Virus record (IMG/VR): IMGVR_UViG_3300032084_001411
Coordinates: 1 to 64,000 of that record
Length of the DNA: 64,000 bases
Source: a virus
Strand: one strand, 5' to 3'
Made by a program: the position numbers and the translations under genes. Positions within the stretch are counted from its first letter, which is position 1. Every line of letters begins with the position of its first letter. Positions 16,032 through 23,595 of the stretch are shown here, piece after piece. Below the pieces are notes generated by a model. It was not told the DNA's origin, did not search any database, and worked only from the letters and a program-made list of their open reading frames with translations.

Positions 16032-17084
16032 ATGCTTAAACCGAATGTACAAGTTTCACCTATAACTACAACAGAACCTCCTCAAACTAATGCACATCAA
16101 GAACCTAAAAAGAATATATTTGAAAAGAGAGTAAATTTAAAACCTTACGAATACCCAGAATTAGCCGGATATGTCGAGGACATTAGAGACTGTTACTGGC
16201 GACACCAAGAATATAACTACGACCCAGACGTACAGGATATGCGAGTGAACATGGAGCCTCATGAAGTAGAGGCAGTTAACCGTACTATGATGGCTATTTC
16301 TCAAATTGAAGTTGCTGTTAAAAGCTTTTGGTCTAAGATTGGTGACCATTTACCTAAACCTGAAATTGCTAAAGTAGGAGCTACATTTGCTGACAGTGAA
16401 GCTAGACATGAAGACGCTTATTCTCATCTTTTAGAGAAGCTAGGTCTTAATAAGAGGTTTGAGGGTATATCTACTATACCTGCTATGTGGGATAGAATCG
16501 CTTACATCAATAAGATTAATGAGAGAACTAGACAGTCTACAGACCCTAGAGACTACTTCAAATCCATTATCTTCTTTTCTATGTTAATTGAGAACGTATC
16601 TCTATTTAGCCAATTCTACATTATTATGTCTTTTGATAAACATAAAAAGATGTTGAAGGGTATGTCTAACGCTATTGAAGCTACAAGTAAAGAAGAAGAC
16701 CTACACGCTAACTTCGGGTTTGACATTATCAATATTATGAAGAAAGAGCACCCTGAGTGGTGGTCTGCAGATTTAGTTGAGTATATTAAGGAGAAGATGT
16801 TGAAAGCTTATAAGGCTGAACTGAAAGTTCTTGATTGGATATACGAACATGGGGATTTAGAAACAGCACCTAAAATAGTTGTAGAAGAGTTTATAAAACA
16901 TAGACTTAATAAATCTATGGAAGCTATCGGTATTGAACCTTTATTTGATATTCACGACAACTATAAACAGTTTAATTGGTTTGAGGACGAGATTCTTGTA
17001 ACTAAACAGAATGATTTCTTCCAAAAACGTTCAACTGCGTACACAAAAAGAAACAAGGCTATTACAGAAGAGGATTTATTTTAA
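16032..17084 (+). CDS. nrdB: Ribonucleotide reductase class I small subunit
   Basis: 350 residues. The ferritin-like di-metal ligands are visible: FADSEARHEDAYSHLLE, MLIENVSLFSQF and SKEEDLHANFG. This subunit holds the radical cofactor and partners the large subunit encoded right after it. The N-terminus has a short Pro/Thr-rich extension. The two genes make dNDPs from NDPs for phage replication. The order small-then-large differs from the common nrdA-nrdB order. Confidence 0.93.
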   Translation: MLKPNVQVSPITTTEPPQTNAHQEPKKNIFEKRVNLKPYEYPELAGYVEDIRDCYWRHQEYNYDPDVQDMRVNMEPHEVEAVNRTMMAISQIEVAVKSFWSKIGDHLPKPEIAKVGATFADSEARHEDAYSHLLEKLGLNKRFEGISTIPAMWDRIAYINKINERTRQSTDPRDYFKSIIFFSMLIENVSLFSQFYIIMSFDKHKKMLKGMSNAIEATSKEEDLHANFGFDIINIMKKEHPEWWSADLVEYIKEKMLKAYKAELKVLDWIYEHGDLETAPKIVVEEFIKHRLNKSMEAIGIEPLFDIHDNYKQFNWFEDEILVTKQNDFFQKRSTAYTKRNKAITEEDLF

Positions 17085-17085
17085 T

Positions 17086-18732
17086 ATGAATAAACCATTT
17101 TACTGGCTAACAGAGGAATCCCGCCAGTTCCTCGAAGCAGATTATTTACTGCCTAATCAAACTCCTGAAGAGCGTATAAAAATTATTGCGGACCATGCAG
17201 AGAAATTGTCTGGCATTGAAGGGTTTAGTAATAAATTTTATGAATATATGGGGCGCGGTTGGTTCTCATTGTCTTCGCCTGTATGGGCTAATTACGGAAC
17301 AGAAAGAGGACTCCCTGTAAGTTGTTTTGGCTCTTATATTGAAGACAACATGGAATCCATTCTTGGTACACACGCTGAGGTAGGAATGCTCTCTAAGTTC
17401 GGCGGAGGTACAAGTGGCTTCTTCGGGGGTATACGCCCTCGTGGCGCACCTATACAAGATAAAGGTAGGTCTTCTGGCTCTGTACATTTTATTGAACTCT
17501 TCGATAAATTATCTAATGTAGTTTCCCAAGGTTCTGTTAGGAGAGGGTTCTTCTCTGCCTACTTACCAATTGAACATGACGATTTCGATGAATTTGTTGG
17601 TATTGGACATGACGGACATCCTATCCAAAATATTACCCACGGGGTAACTGTTACCGATAAGTTCATGCAAGAAATGATTGACGGCAATAAAGACTATCGT
17701 AAGAGATGGGCTAAAGTTATTGATATGCGAGGCCAAGTAGGGTATCCATATATTTTCTGGTCTGATACTGTTAATAATAATAAACCGGACATATTTAAGA
17801 ATAAAACTATTTATGCTTCAAACATGTGCTCCGAAATTGCGCTCCCTTCCAATAAAGACGAGACTTTTGTCTGCGTTCTTTCTTCTATGAGTCTTCTACA
17901 TTATGATGATTGGAAAGATACAGACGCAGTAGAGACTCTTACAATCTTTCTCGATACTGTATGTACAGAGTTCATTAATGTAGCTGAGAAGATGCGTACA
18001 GAGCGCCCAGAAGCTATCCGTATGATTGATAGAGCGTTAAACTTCTGTAAGAAGTATCGCGCTTTAGGACTCGGAGTACTCGGGTTCCATTCTTACCTAC
18101 AATCTAAACTAATTCCTTTTGAGTCTCGTGAGGCTGCTAAATGGAATTTAGAGATGATTAAATTGATACAAAGTAAAGCTCAACAAGCTTCTTACCAACA
18201 CAGGGAGAATACTACCTCCAATGCTACTTTATTGGCTATCGCTCCTACTAAATCCTCCTCTTTTATCCTTGGGGGTGTTTCTCAAGGCATTGAACCTGAA
18301 TGGTCTAATTTCTATATTAAGGATTTAGCTAAAGCGAAAGTAACTGTTATGAATCCTTATTTAAAGAAACTTATTATGGATAAAGAACAAGATACTGATG
18401 AAACTTGGGACTCTATAAAAGCTACTGATGGGTCCGTACAACATTTAGATTTTCTTACCCAAAGAGAAAAAGATGTGTTTAAGACTTTCCCTGAAATAAA
18501 CCCGGAAACAATTATAGATTACGCTGCTGTTCGCCAGACATATATTGACCAGTCTCAAAGCGTTAATCTCATGATTGACCCAACAATGTCTACTAAAGAT
18601 ATCAATGCTTTATATATTAAAGCTTGGCAAAGCGGTCTAAAGACGCTATACTACCAATATAGCCTCAATGCTGCGCAAGTTATGAGACGAGAAAAGTATT
18701 TAAAAGAGGGGTGTGTTGCCTGTGAAGGATAG
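17086..18732 (+). CDS. nrdA: Ribonucleotide reductase class I large subunit
   Basis: 548 residues from the ATG at 17086, 1 base after nrdB. The active site is present: PVSCFGS (redox Cys), SNMCSEI (Cys and Glu of the catalytic C-x-E) and CVLSSMSL (second redox Cys). LKTLYYQYS carries the tyrosine pair of the radical path, and the tail ends CVACEG, the thiol pair for re-reduction. The protein starts close to the catalytic barrel and lacks an N-terminal ATP-cone, so it is shorter than the bacterial enzyme and probably escapes dATP inhibition. Confidence 0.93.
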   Translation: MNKPFYWLTEESRQFLEADYLLPNQTPEERIKIIADHAEKLSGIEGFSNKFYEYMGRGWFSLSSPVWANYGTERGLPVSCFGSYIEDNMESILGTHAEVGMLSKFGGGTSGFFGGIRPRGAPIQDKGRSSGSVHFIELFDKLSNVVSQGSVRRGFFSAYLPIEHDDFDEFVGIGHDGHPIQNITHGVTVTDKFMQEMIDGNKDYRKRWAKVIDMRGQVGYPYIFWSDTVNNNKPDIFKNKTIYASNMCSEIALPSNKDETFVCVLSSMSLLHYDDWKDTDAVETLTIFLDTVCTEFINVAEKMRTERPEAIRMIDRALNFCKKYRALGLGVLGFHSYLQSKLIPFESREAAKWNLEMIKLIQSKAQQASYQHRENTTSNATLLAIAPTKSSSFILGGVSQGIEPEWSNFYIKDLAKAKVTVMNPYLKKLIMDKEQDTDETWDSIKATDGSVQHLDFLTQREKDVFKTFPEINPETIIDYAAVRQTYIDQSQSVNLMIDPTMSTKDINALYIKAWQSGLKTLYYQYSLNAAQVMRREKYLKEGCVACEG

Positions 18733-18745
18733 GGAGATTACGAAA

Positions 18746-18862
18746 ATGGGAGAAAAAGCAGAGGAGTTAGAGGTTATGATGTACGGGAAATATCTAGAGG
18801 ATTACCCAGTTAAGAAACCAGAAAAAGAGAGTGATTATGACGATTACCCTCCACATAAATAG
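18746..18862 (+). CDS. Small acidic hypothetical protein
   Basis: 38 residues (begins MGEKAEELEVMMYGKY) with AGGGAG upstream. It follows nrdA by 13 bases and ends in Pro/Asp/Tyr-rich sequence. No family is recognised. Confidence 0.45.
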   Translation: MGEKAEELEVMMYGKYLEDYPVKKPEKESDYDDYPPHK

Positions 18863-18885
18863 ACCGTTTACGAGGAACAAATATT

Positions 18886-19092
18886 ATGGCTGATAAGCCT
18901 AGAAAAGCCGGGAAAGGTGAGATTCTCAGTGACCAAATAAGTGAGAATTTTGTCCAGTACAACAAACTAAACAAGCAGATACGGGAAATTTATATTATTT
19001 CCTATGCTATCGCATTTATAGGAGTGCTTGGAGCATTAACTTTAGGAGTTAGTTTATATGAACACGTTTTTAAACCCCTGTGTCATCTTTGA
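18886..19092 (+). CDS. Small membrane protein, one transmembrane segment
   Basis: 68 residues with a basic N-terminus and one hydrophobic segment (YIISYAIAFIGVLGALTLGV, about 41-60). The 3' end overlaps the HAD gene by 35 bases. Function unknown; it might be a membrane adaptor or inhibitor. Confidence 0.55.
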   Translation: MADKPRKAGKGEILSDQISENFVQYNKLNKQIREIYIISYAIAFIGVLGALTLGVSLYEHVFKPLCHL

Positions 19093-19612
19093 TTTAGACG
19101 ACACTTTATTCGAAACCCCCGACATTAATTGGTCGGAACCGGAAGATGATTGGTACGAACAGATTGAGAAAGCTATTCCAATTGAATCAAATGCTTTTCT
19201 GTATCAATCCATTGACTATATGATTAATGACCCGCCTGACTGGGCTGCTGGTAACCCTGATTGGCCGCAAGATATATTCTTTTGTACGGCAAGACCAGAT
19301 TTCTTTAGAGAGCCTACATTAAAGTCTTTGAGTAAGTTAACTAAAGAGAGTACTTCTTTCTTAAACCGTAGGCTTATAATGAGACCATATACTAATGATA
19401 GTGACCTAACTCATAGTACAATTAACACTACTAAAGAGTCTAAGACTTGGACTCTAACTCAAGTACTTAATAAAGGTTTCCGTCCAGTCTTAGTCTTTGA
19501 TAACTGTCCTGAATCTGTTTCAGTCTATATAGAAGGGGACGCAGATGTGGTCCACCAATCTTTCGCATCTTTCCACGATAAGGCAAAAGCAATAACTTTA
19601 TATGCCGTATAA
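19058..19612 (+). CDS. HAD-superfamily phosphatase
   Basis: 184 residues with HAD motifs: VIFDLDDTLFET (motif I, nucleophile Asp), FFCTARPD (motif II Thr), a Lys in TKESKTWTL and LVFDNCPESV (motif IV). The layout resembles the 3'-phosphatase half of T4 polynucleotide kinase and phage HAD phosphatases. Together with the RNA ligase at the left end, it could heal RNA or DNA 3' ends; that link is inference. The stop overlaps the next gene. Confidence 0.75.
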   Translation: MNTFLNPCVIFDLDDTLFETPDINWSEPEDDWYEQIEKAIPIESNAFLYQSIDYMINDPPDWAAGNPDWPQDIFFCTARPDFFREPTLKSLSKLTKESTSFLNRRLIMRPYTNDSDLTHSTINTTKESKTWTLTQVLNKGFRPVLVFDNCPESVSVYIEGDADVVHQSFASFHDKAKAITLYAV

Positions 19613-20006
19613 AGACCTTGAGGCTTTAAAACAATATAAAAGAGAATATTACCAGAAGAACAAAGAGTCCTACAAGAGGAGTAGTGCTAAGAGTAAAAAG
19701 AAGCGCCGCCCAAAGAAAAGGGAGTTCTCAAAACGTTATAAACTCTTTTGTGGATGTAGGAGATGCGGGTATGACAAAGCTGCTAATGCCTTAGAGTACC
19801 ATCATATAGACCCCTCTGAAAAAGACAGCACTGTATCTAGACTTATAGCAGGTAACTGGGGGTTAGAAACAATAAAAAAAGAAATAAGGAAATGTGTAGT
19901 TCTATGCGCTAACTGCCATAGAGAAGTACACGAGGAGATTGAACAAGGAGTAGAACATGAGTGGTTTTTGGATACCAGTACTAGTATTAATTCTAAACAG
20001 CGCTAA
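19602..20006 (+). CDS. Free-standing HNH endonuclease
   Basis: 134 residues. A Lys-rich N-terminus (EYYQKNKESYKRSSAKSKKK) is followed by a zinc-binding HNH domain: CRRCGYD, LEYHHIDPSEKD, then VVLCANCHREVH. The two CxxC pairs and HH are intact. Such genes are usually homing endonucleases that spread between phages. It overlaps the HAD gene at its start and the next gene at its end, so it has been fitted into the operon. Confidence 0.85.
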   Translation: MPYKDLEALKQYKREYYQKNKESYKRSSAKSKKKRRPKKREFSKRYKLFCGCRRCGYDKAANALEYHHIDPSEKDSTVSRLIAGNWGLETIKKEIRKCVVLCANCHREVHEEIEQGVEHEWFLDTSTSINSKQR

Positions 20007-20166
20007 TCCACAACTTCTATATGACTCAACAGTTGTATATGATTCAGAACGAGAGTGTTTGCGAGAAGCTAGAGACAGAACAAGTGCTATACCCGAGGAA
20101 GTATTAGACGAAGCAAACTCATTACACTTTGCTTGCTTTTACATACCTGACATTAGAGGTATATAA
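19957..20166 (+). CDS. Small exported hypothetical protein
   Basis: 69 residues with a GGAG site upstream. The N-terminus (FWIPVLVLILNSANPQ) looks like a signal peptide, and the mature part has two cysteines that could pair. It is the last plus-strand gene before the convergent lysis cassette. No family is recognised. Confidence 0.5.
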   Translation: MSGFWIPVLVLILNSANPQLLYDSTVVYDSERECLREARDRTSAIPEEVLDEANSLHFACFYIPDIRGI

Positions 20167-20175
20167 TGATAAGAA

Positions 20176-20430
20176 TTATTTGGTCGTGCCCTGACCACGC
20201 TCTCTATGAGGATTTAGGGCATCTACCTTGGCATAACAAGCTTTTAAATCGTTTTCATACTCGAATATCTTATTTCTGGTATCGCGTTGTGTCTCTATCC
20301 CCGTTAAAGTAGGGAGAGGTTTATTTTCATAGAACTCTTTATCAAACTTCTTATCGTGTACTGTGCAAGCGCTCAAAGCCACGAGAGAGACAAATAGAAA
20401 TAGGGTCGTCGCAAGATGGTAATCCTTCAT
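20176..20430 (-). CDS. o-spanin, Rz1-like lipoprotein
   Basis: 84 residues from the ATG at 20430 (another ATG at 20436). The signal peptide ends in the lipobox LSAC, so the Cys would be lipidated and anchored in the outer membrane. The start lies inside the i-spanin gene in another frame, the classic Rz/Rz1 overlap. Together the pair fuses inner and outer membranes at the end of lysis. It implies a Gram-negative host. Confidence 0.75.
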   Translation of the reverse strand: MKDYHLATTLFLFVSLVALSACTVHDKKFDKEFYENKPLPTLTGIETQRDTRNKIFEYENDLKACYAKVDALNPHRERGQGTTK

Positions 20431-20653
20431 TATCAAGTTCCTCTTTAATCCTTTCTAATTCTTCAGTATCGAATCTTACTCGGTTCTGGTACTCCACTAA
20501 AGCAGTATTACTCGCTTCTAATTGAGCTTTTAACCGTTTCAACTCTTTATTCTCGACTAGCACCCCCTTCGAGTACCAACCAAGTCCAAAAATAAGCAAA
20601 ATGCCCCCTAACCGTAAGGCAGGGAGCATTGCTTTTAGTAATACAGGGGGCAT
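20351..20653 (-). CDS. i-spanin, Rz-like
   Basis: 100 residues. One N-terminal transmembrane segment (LGGILLIFGLGWYSKGVL) is followed by a periplasmic coiled coil (ENKELKRLKAQLEASNTALVE). The downstream lipoprotein gene overlaps its last 80 bases. It sits directly after the holin-like gene. The topology and context are what identify it; sequence conservation in spanins is low. Confidence 0.75.
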   Translation of the reverse strand: MPPVLLKAMLPALRLGGILLIFGLGWYSKGVLVENKELKRLKAQLEASNTALVEYQNRVRFDTEELERIKEELDNEGLPSCDDPISICLSRGFERLHSTR

Positions 20654-20845
20654 TTACTCTTCCTGTGTAGGCTTGAAAAGTGAGGTGTTTGTAATGGCGC
20701 GAAGGGCGAACATTACGATACCGATACCAGTAATGATAAGTCCAGCGGTATCTTCGTTAACAAGAGATGTAAAATCAAATGTTTCAAGAGCACCGAGAAC
20801 AGTAATCACCAAACTAACAATAGCTGTTTTATATCCTGATAGCAT
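20654..20845 (-). CDS. Putative holin, two transmembrane segments
   Basis: 63 residues with hydrophobic segments at about 6-20 (KTAIVSLVITVLGAL) and 34-52 (AGLIITGIGIVMFALRAI). It ends exactly where the spanin gene begins and follows the lysozyme gene. Size, topology and place fit a holin that triggers release of the endolysin. Confidence 0.7.
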   Translation of the reverse strand: MLSGYKTAIVSLVITVLGALETFDFTSLVNEDTAGLIITGIGIVMFALRAITNTSLFKPTQEE

Positions 20846-20867
20846 AGTTACGTTCCTTTCTTTTTCC

Positions 20868-21377
20868 TTAAAGTTTTGCTAAAGCGTCTATGAAATCGTT
20901 GACTCGTACTGGAGTCTGCTTAAACCATAGACTTCTCCGCAAATTTCTTATAGCACTATTATACTTCTTATTTTTAATATGTGCATATGTATTCTTAAAT
21001 TTTCGTACCCAACCAGTCCCTAATTGGTAGTTCACAGAGGCTAAAGCTACTATAAAATCAACGTTATTTGAGTGCCCCAACTCTTCAGCTTGTCCGTAAG
21101 CGGCATCTAAAGCTTCTTTACTGTCTACTTTGAAAAACCCTTCAACTCGTTTTTCTGTAATTAATCCCCCCACTTTCAAATTATCTTCTGGTCTAACTAG
21201 ATGCCCCCACCCAACTGTAGGCTTACCTAGACTGTCTTTATACACTTTATGTTTACCAGTTTTCTTATCTTTTACCTCGCCCTCACGAAGCTTAATATGC
21301 TTTTTAAACTTTAGGTAAACTTCGTCTTCTAGGTTAACTTCTGTATCTTGGTTTTTGGAGTTTTGGGGGATTGTCAT
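20868..21377 (-). CDS. T4-type lysozyme (GH24-like endolysin)
   Basis: 169 residues from the ATG at 21377; an open frame extends to 21497, but that part overlaps another gene. The catalytic triad pattern is E-x8-10-D-x5-T: LREGEVKDKKTGKHKVYKDS then KPTVGWGHLV, as in T4 gpE. The enzyme cleaves the N-acetylmuramic-N-acetylglucosamine bond of peptidoglycan. No signal peptide is clear, so it should depend on the holin. C-terminal helices (VDFIVALASVNYQLGTGW) fit the family. Confidence 0.85.
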   Translation of the reverse strand: MTIPQNSKNQDTEVNLEDEVYLKFKKHIKLREGEVKDKKTGKHKVYKDSLGKPTVGWGHLVRPEDNLKVGGLITEKRVEGFFKVDSKEALDAAYGQAEELGHSNNVDFIVALASVNYQLGTGWVRKFKNTYAHIKNKKYNSAIRNLRRSLWFKQTPVRVNDFIDALAKL

Positions 21378-21558
21378 TCCCTGCGGGAAACTGGACTCCA
21401 CTTTCAAATATAGCCCCTCCGTACCGGAGAGCCTCCCAATAAGTGTAGCCCATCGTTCTACTAACTTTTTCCAAATATTCATAACCTTCGTCTCCATATA
21501 ATAATCTAAATGCGCTTTCCTCTGGGCTTAGTATTCGTATAATATCGGCCATTACCAT
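21334..21558 (-). CDS. Hypothetical protein upstream of lysozyme
   Basis: 74 residues with AAGGA upstream. It begins with the helical stretch DIIRILSPEESAFRLLYGDE and has a Pro-rich tail. Its 3' end overlaps the lysozyme start by 44 bases. The gene looks real from composition and close packing, but no family is recognised. Confidence 0.55.
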   Translation of the reverse strand: MVMADIIRILSPEESAFRLLYGDEGYEYLEKVSRTMGYTYWEALRYGGAIFESGVQFPAGNDNPPKLQKPRYRS

Positions 21559-21716
21559 TCATCCTTAAAACCTCTTCTAATTATATCTTTCTTTTTATTT
21601 GGTATAACTTTTGGTTTATACTGAGCTTCTTGGAATAGGGCGCGTTTCAACTCTCGGCTCTTAGCGTGAAGCTCTTCCGATATTTTACTTTTTGCCTTTC
21701 TTGACTTTCCCGCCAC
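21552..21716 (-). CDS. Small basic hypothetical protein (GTG start)
   Basis: 54 residues from a GTG at 21716 with AAAGGG eight bases upstream. The product is lysine/arginine-rich (GKSRKAKSKISEELHAKSRE) and ends FKDEW. It fills the space between the Lys/Gly-rich gene and the next gene, overlapping both by a few bases, as is usual here. Function unknown. Confidence 0.5.
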   Translation of the reverse strand: MAGKSRKAKSKISEELHAKSRELKRALFQEAQYKPKVIPNKKKDIIRRGFKDEW

Positions 21717-21954
21717 AACGGTACCCTTTCGTCTTTTTTAATTTTTTAGCTGCTTCTGCTTCTTCTTTAGACGTTCGATTACCAGACTTAATAACTTCTC
21801 CTTCTGCAGGTGTTACAGGTTTTCTTTTAGGTTTAGGAGGGGATTTTTTCTTCTTAACGGCCCCGCCTTTAGCGTAACCTTTAATCATACCGCCCTTACC
21901 ATATCCTGCTGGTTTATCGAAGTTCTCTTTACTTCTACCATATTTATCAACCAT
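21685..21954 (-). CDS. Small Lys/Gly-rich protein with VDKYG N-terminal module
   Basis: 89 residues from the ATG at 21954. The N-terminus (VDKYGRSKENFDKPAGYGKG) is nearly the same as that of the gene at 22434-22796, including GGMIKGY. The remainder is very basic with Pro/Lys runs and GGKVKKGKK at the end. This may be a nucleic-acid-binding virion protein. The shared start suggests duplication of a module. Confidence 0.6.
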   Translation of the reverse strand: MVDKYGRSKENFDKPAGYGKGGMIKGYAKGGAVKKKKSPPKPKRKPVTPAEGEVIKSGNRTSKEEAEAAKKLKKTKGYRCGGKVKKGKK

Positions 21955-22062
21955 AATCAACTTAATTCCTTATCTAATCCTTCAAAAGTAAAGTTATAAA
22001 AACTTTTTATATTATTAACACTCGCTACACTTGACCTACTAAACTCATAGGTCAGCCTATAA

Positions 22063-22431
22063 TTAAGCTTGGTAGAAGAGAATGTCTGTAGCAAACGTGT
22101 ACGCCCCGGTATTTGCATCTCTAGAAATAGAAGGGGTTCTATAAGAGAAACTATCTGGAGTAGTGGCCGCAGCTTCAGCTTCTTCAATCTCGCGGCCAAA
22201 AGCAACTAGCGCTTCAACCAAAAAGTCAAACACATCAGACCCGCTAGCATAACTAAAATGAACAGTATTAGCATCTGCGTCAATATCAGTTCCTACCGCT
22301 TCTCCATCGTCCAAAGCCGCTGTTACCGTATATTCAGTATCCACAACTGTATCTACCCATGTACCTGCAGTGAATATTTCTGCGATTTTTTCGTTTACAT
22401 AACCTACTAGGTCATTTTGTGGGTTAGCCAT
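22063..22431 (-). CDS. Hypothetical protein, probably virion-associated
   Basis: 122 residues, acidic and rich in Ala, Thr and Asp, beginning MANPQNDLVGYVNEKIAE. Beta-type segments (YTVTAALDDGEAVGTD, NTVHFSYASGSDVF) suggest a small structural protein. It lies between two Lys/Gly-rich genes at the late end of the structural operon. The 108 bases between 21955 and 22062 hold no gene I can support. Confidence 0.55.
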   Translation of the reverse strand: MANPQNDLVGYVNEKIAEIFTAGTWVDTVVDTEYTVTAALDDGEAVGTDIDADANTVHFSYASGSDVFDFLVEALVAFGREIEEAEAAATTPDSFSYRTPSISRDANTGAYTFATDILFYQA

Positions 22432-22433
22432 AT

Positions 22434-22796
22434 CTATTTCTTCCTTTTCTTAATAGTGCCTTTTTTACGGCCCGGAGCAGTCATACCATGACCCCTATTT
22501 GCCGATTTACTCTGTATTTTTGTATTACCTTTAGAATTATCTCTAGGGTTGTTATTTTTATGGGCAATGTCTTTCCCGTCACCCTTTTTAGCTCGTCCAG
22601 ATTTTTCCGCCTCACGTCTAGCTTTATTTCTCGAAGCTCTATCTTTCTTCGCTTTGGCAGATGATTGGAATTTCTTGTACTCATCTTTATAATCTCGTAC
22701 AGCACCACCATTCTTATACCCTTTAATCATACCGCCTTTGCCGTATCCTTCAGGTTTTTCGTAGTTCTCAGTGCTTTTTCCGTATTTATCTACCAT
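22434..22796 (-). CDS. Basic protein with VDKYG module and HNH-like HKNNNPRDNS motif
   Basis: 120 residues. An N-terminal VDKYGKSTENYEKPEGYGKG module is shared with the gene at 21685. The C-terminal half has SRNKARREAEKSGR and GDGKDIAHKNNNPRDNSKGN, which resembles a short HNH-type fold seen in small phage proteins (H plus two N). It might be a nuclease remnant or a DNA-binding structural protein. A promoter-like element lies just upstream. Confidence 0.6.
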   Translation of the reverse strand: MVDKYGKSTENYEKPEGYGKGGMIKGYKNGGAVRDYKDEYKKFQSSAKAKKDRASRNKARREAEKSGRAKKGDGKDIAHKNNNPRDNSKGNTKIQSKSANRGHGMTAPGRKKGTIKKRKK

Positions 22797-22806
22797 AGTG
22801 TGTTCT

Positions 22807-22815
22807 ATTATACCA
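22807..22815 (-). promoter_or_regulatory. Extended -10 promoter TGGTATAAT
   Basis: On the minus strand TGGTATAAT lies about 10 bases before the gene starting at 22796. The same nine bases occur at 39867-39875 and a close variant at 42723-42731. No clear -35 box is visible. Confidence 0.5.
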
Positions 22816-22832
22816 TAATATCTTTTAAATTA

Positions 22833-23072
22833 CTAACCTAATATCTCTTTTATCAAGCTGAATACGGCAGAGCCAGAAACTCCCCCACCCATTGAACCAC
22901 CTAATAAAATCAAACGATTAATCCATTTTTGGTTTATATTCTGTTCTTCTAAACGGCGAATAGTATCTTCAATAGCTTTAAATTTCTCATCATTCTTATC
23001 AAATTCGCTCTTATATTCTTTAAGAACCTGTAAAATATGATACCTAAGTTCATCCCATGAAGGCTGTGACAC
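22833..23072 (-). CDS. Small coiled-coil membrane protein
   Basis: 79 residues: a helical coiled-coil region (DKNDEKFKAIEDTIRRLEEQ) then one C-terminal hydrophobic segment (LILLGGSMGGGVSGSAVFSL). The layout resembles XhlA-type and similar phage proteins located near lysis genes. It could help the lysis cassette 2 kb downstream or anchor an ejection protein; neither is proven. Confidence 0.6.
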   Translation of the reverse strand: MSQPSWDELRYHILQVLKEYKSEFDKNDEKFKAIEDTIRRLEEQNINQKWINRLILLGGSMGGGVSGSAVFSLIKEILG

Positions 23073-23093
23073 AACAATTCTCCTGTAGTTTAT

Positions 23094-23588
23094 CTATCCT
23101 GCTAATGGAAATATAGCGATTATTATCCCGCCTACAGCTATTATATTAGGTCCTTCATATATAGGGAACTTCGCTAAAATAGCATGACTAGCGTCTGCTT
23201 GAGGGTTTACCCGATTCGGGACTAACTCTACTGTATATTCAATAGTATTTCCGTCAATAACTTTTGTGTCATTCTCCCTAAATTGGTCAGCAACTTCTTC
23301 CCCCCAAACATCTACATCTCTTTTCCCTACATAATCACGAATTCTAACATCATAGAGCTTTTGATACGCAGGGCTTATAAACATCATTGTACCGTCTACC
23401 GCCTTAATCCAGCAAGGAAAAGGTAGGTTTTGAACAAAATTAACCATATAGTCTTGTGATTGGGACTTCGTTCCATCAATAAAATCTAAATGGTCTATAA
23501 CATCTTCTAAACGCTGTAAACTACGGTTTAAATCAACTTTAGAATCTCCTATAGTTATATGAATAGGGTTTGAACTACTTGCTGGCAT
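23094..23588 (-). CDS. PAS-domain protein
   Basis: 164 residues from the ATG at 23588 with AAGGAG upstream. A PAS domain spans about residues 45-140: FPCWIKAVDGTMMFISPAYQKLYDV, GKRDVDVWGEEVADQFRENDTKV, then YTVELVP. No kinase, HTH or GGDEF partner is attached. PAS domains bind small ligands or heme, or mediate dimerisation. The gene starts 8 bases after the big ejection-type gene, so it is expressed late. Its role in a virion or lysis setting is unknown. Confidence 0.7.
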   Translation of the reverse strand: MPASSSNPIHITIGDSKVDLNRSLQRLEDVIDHLDFIDGTKSQSQDYMVNFVQNLPFPCWIKAVDGTMMFISPAYQKLYDVRIRDYVGKRDVDVWGEEVADQFRENDTKVIDGNTIEYTVELVPNRVNPQADASHAILAKFPIYEGPNIIAVGGIIIAIFPLAG

Positions 23589-23595
23589 ACTCTCT

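Noticed and set aside
20176-20216. Hairpin TGGTC...GACCA near the convergent gene ends as a terminator
   Set aside because: It lies inside the coding end of the o-spanin gene and the following T tract is weak.
21378-21497. Longer start of the lysozyme gene at 21497
   Set aside because: It has no clear ribosome site and overlaps a more plausible upstream gene; the lysozyme domain is complete from 21377.
21957-22205. Minus-strand frame overlapping the gene at 22063-22431
   Set aside because: It is the shifted reading of the same DNA; composition and start site favour the 22063-22431 frame.
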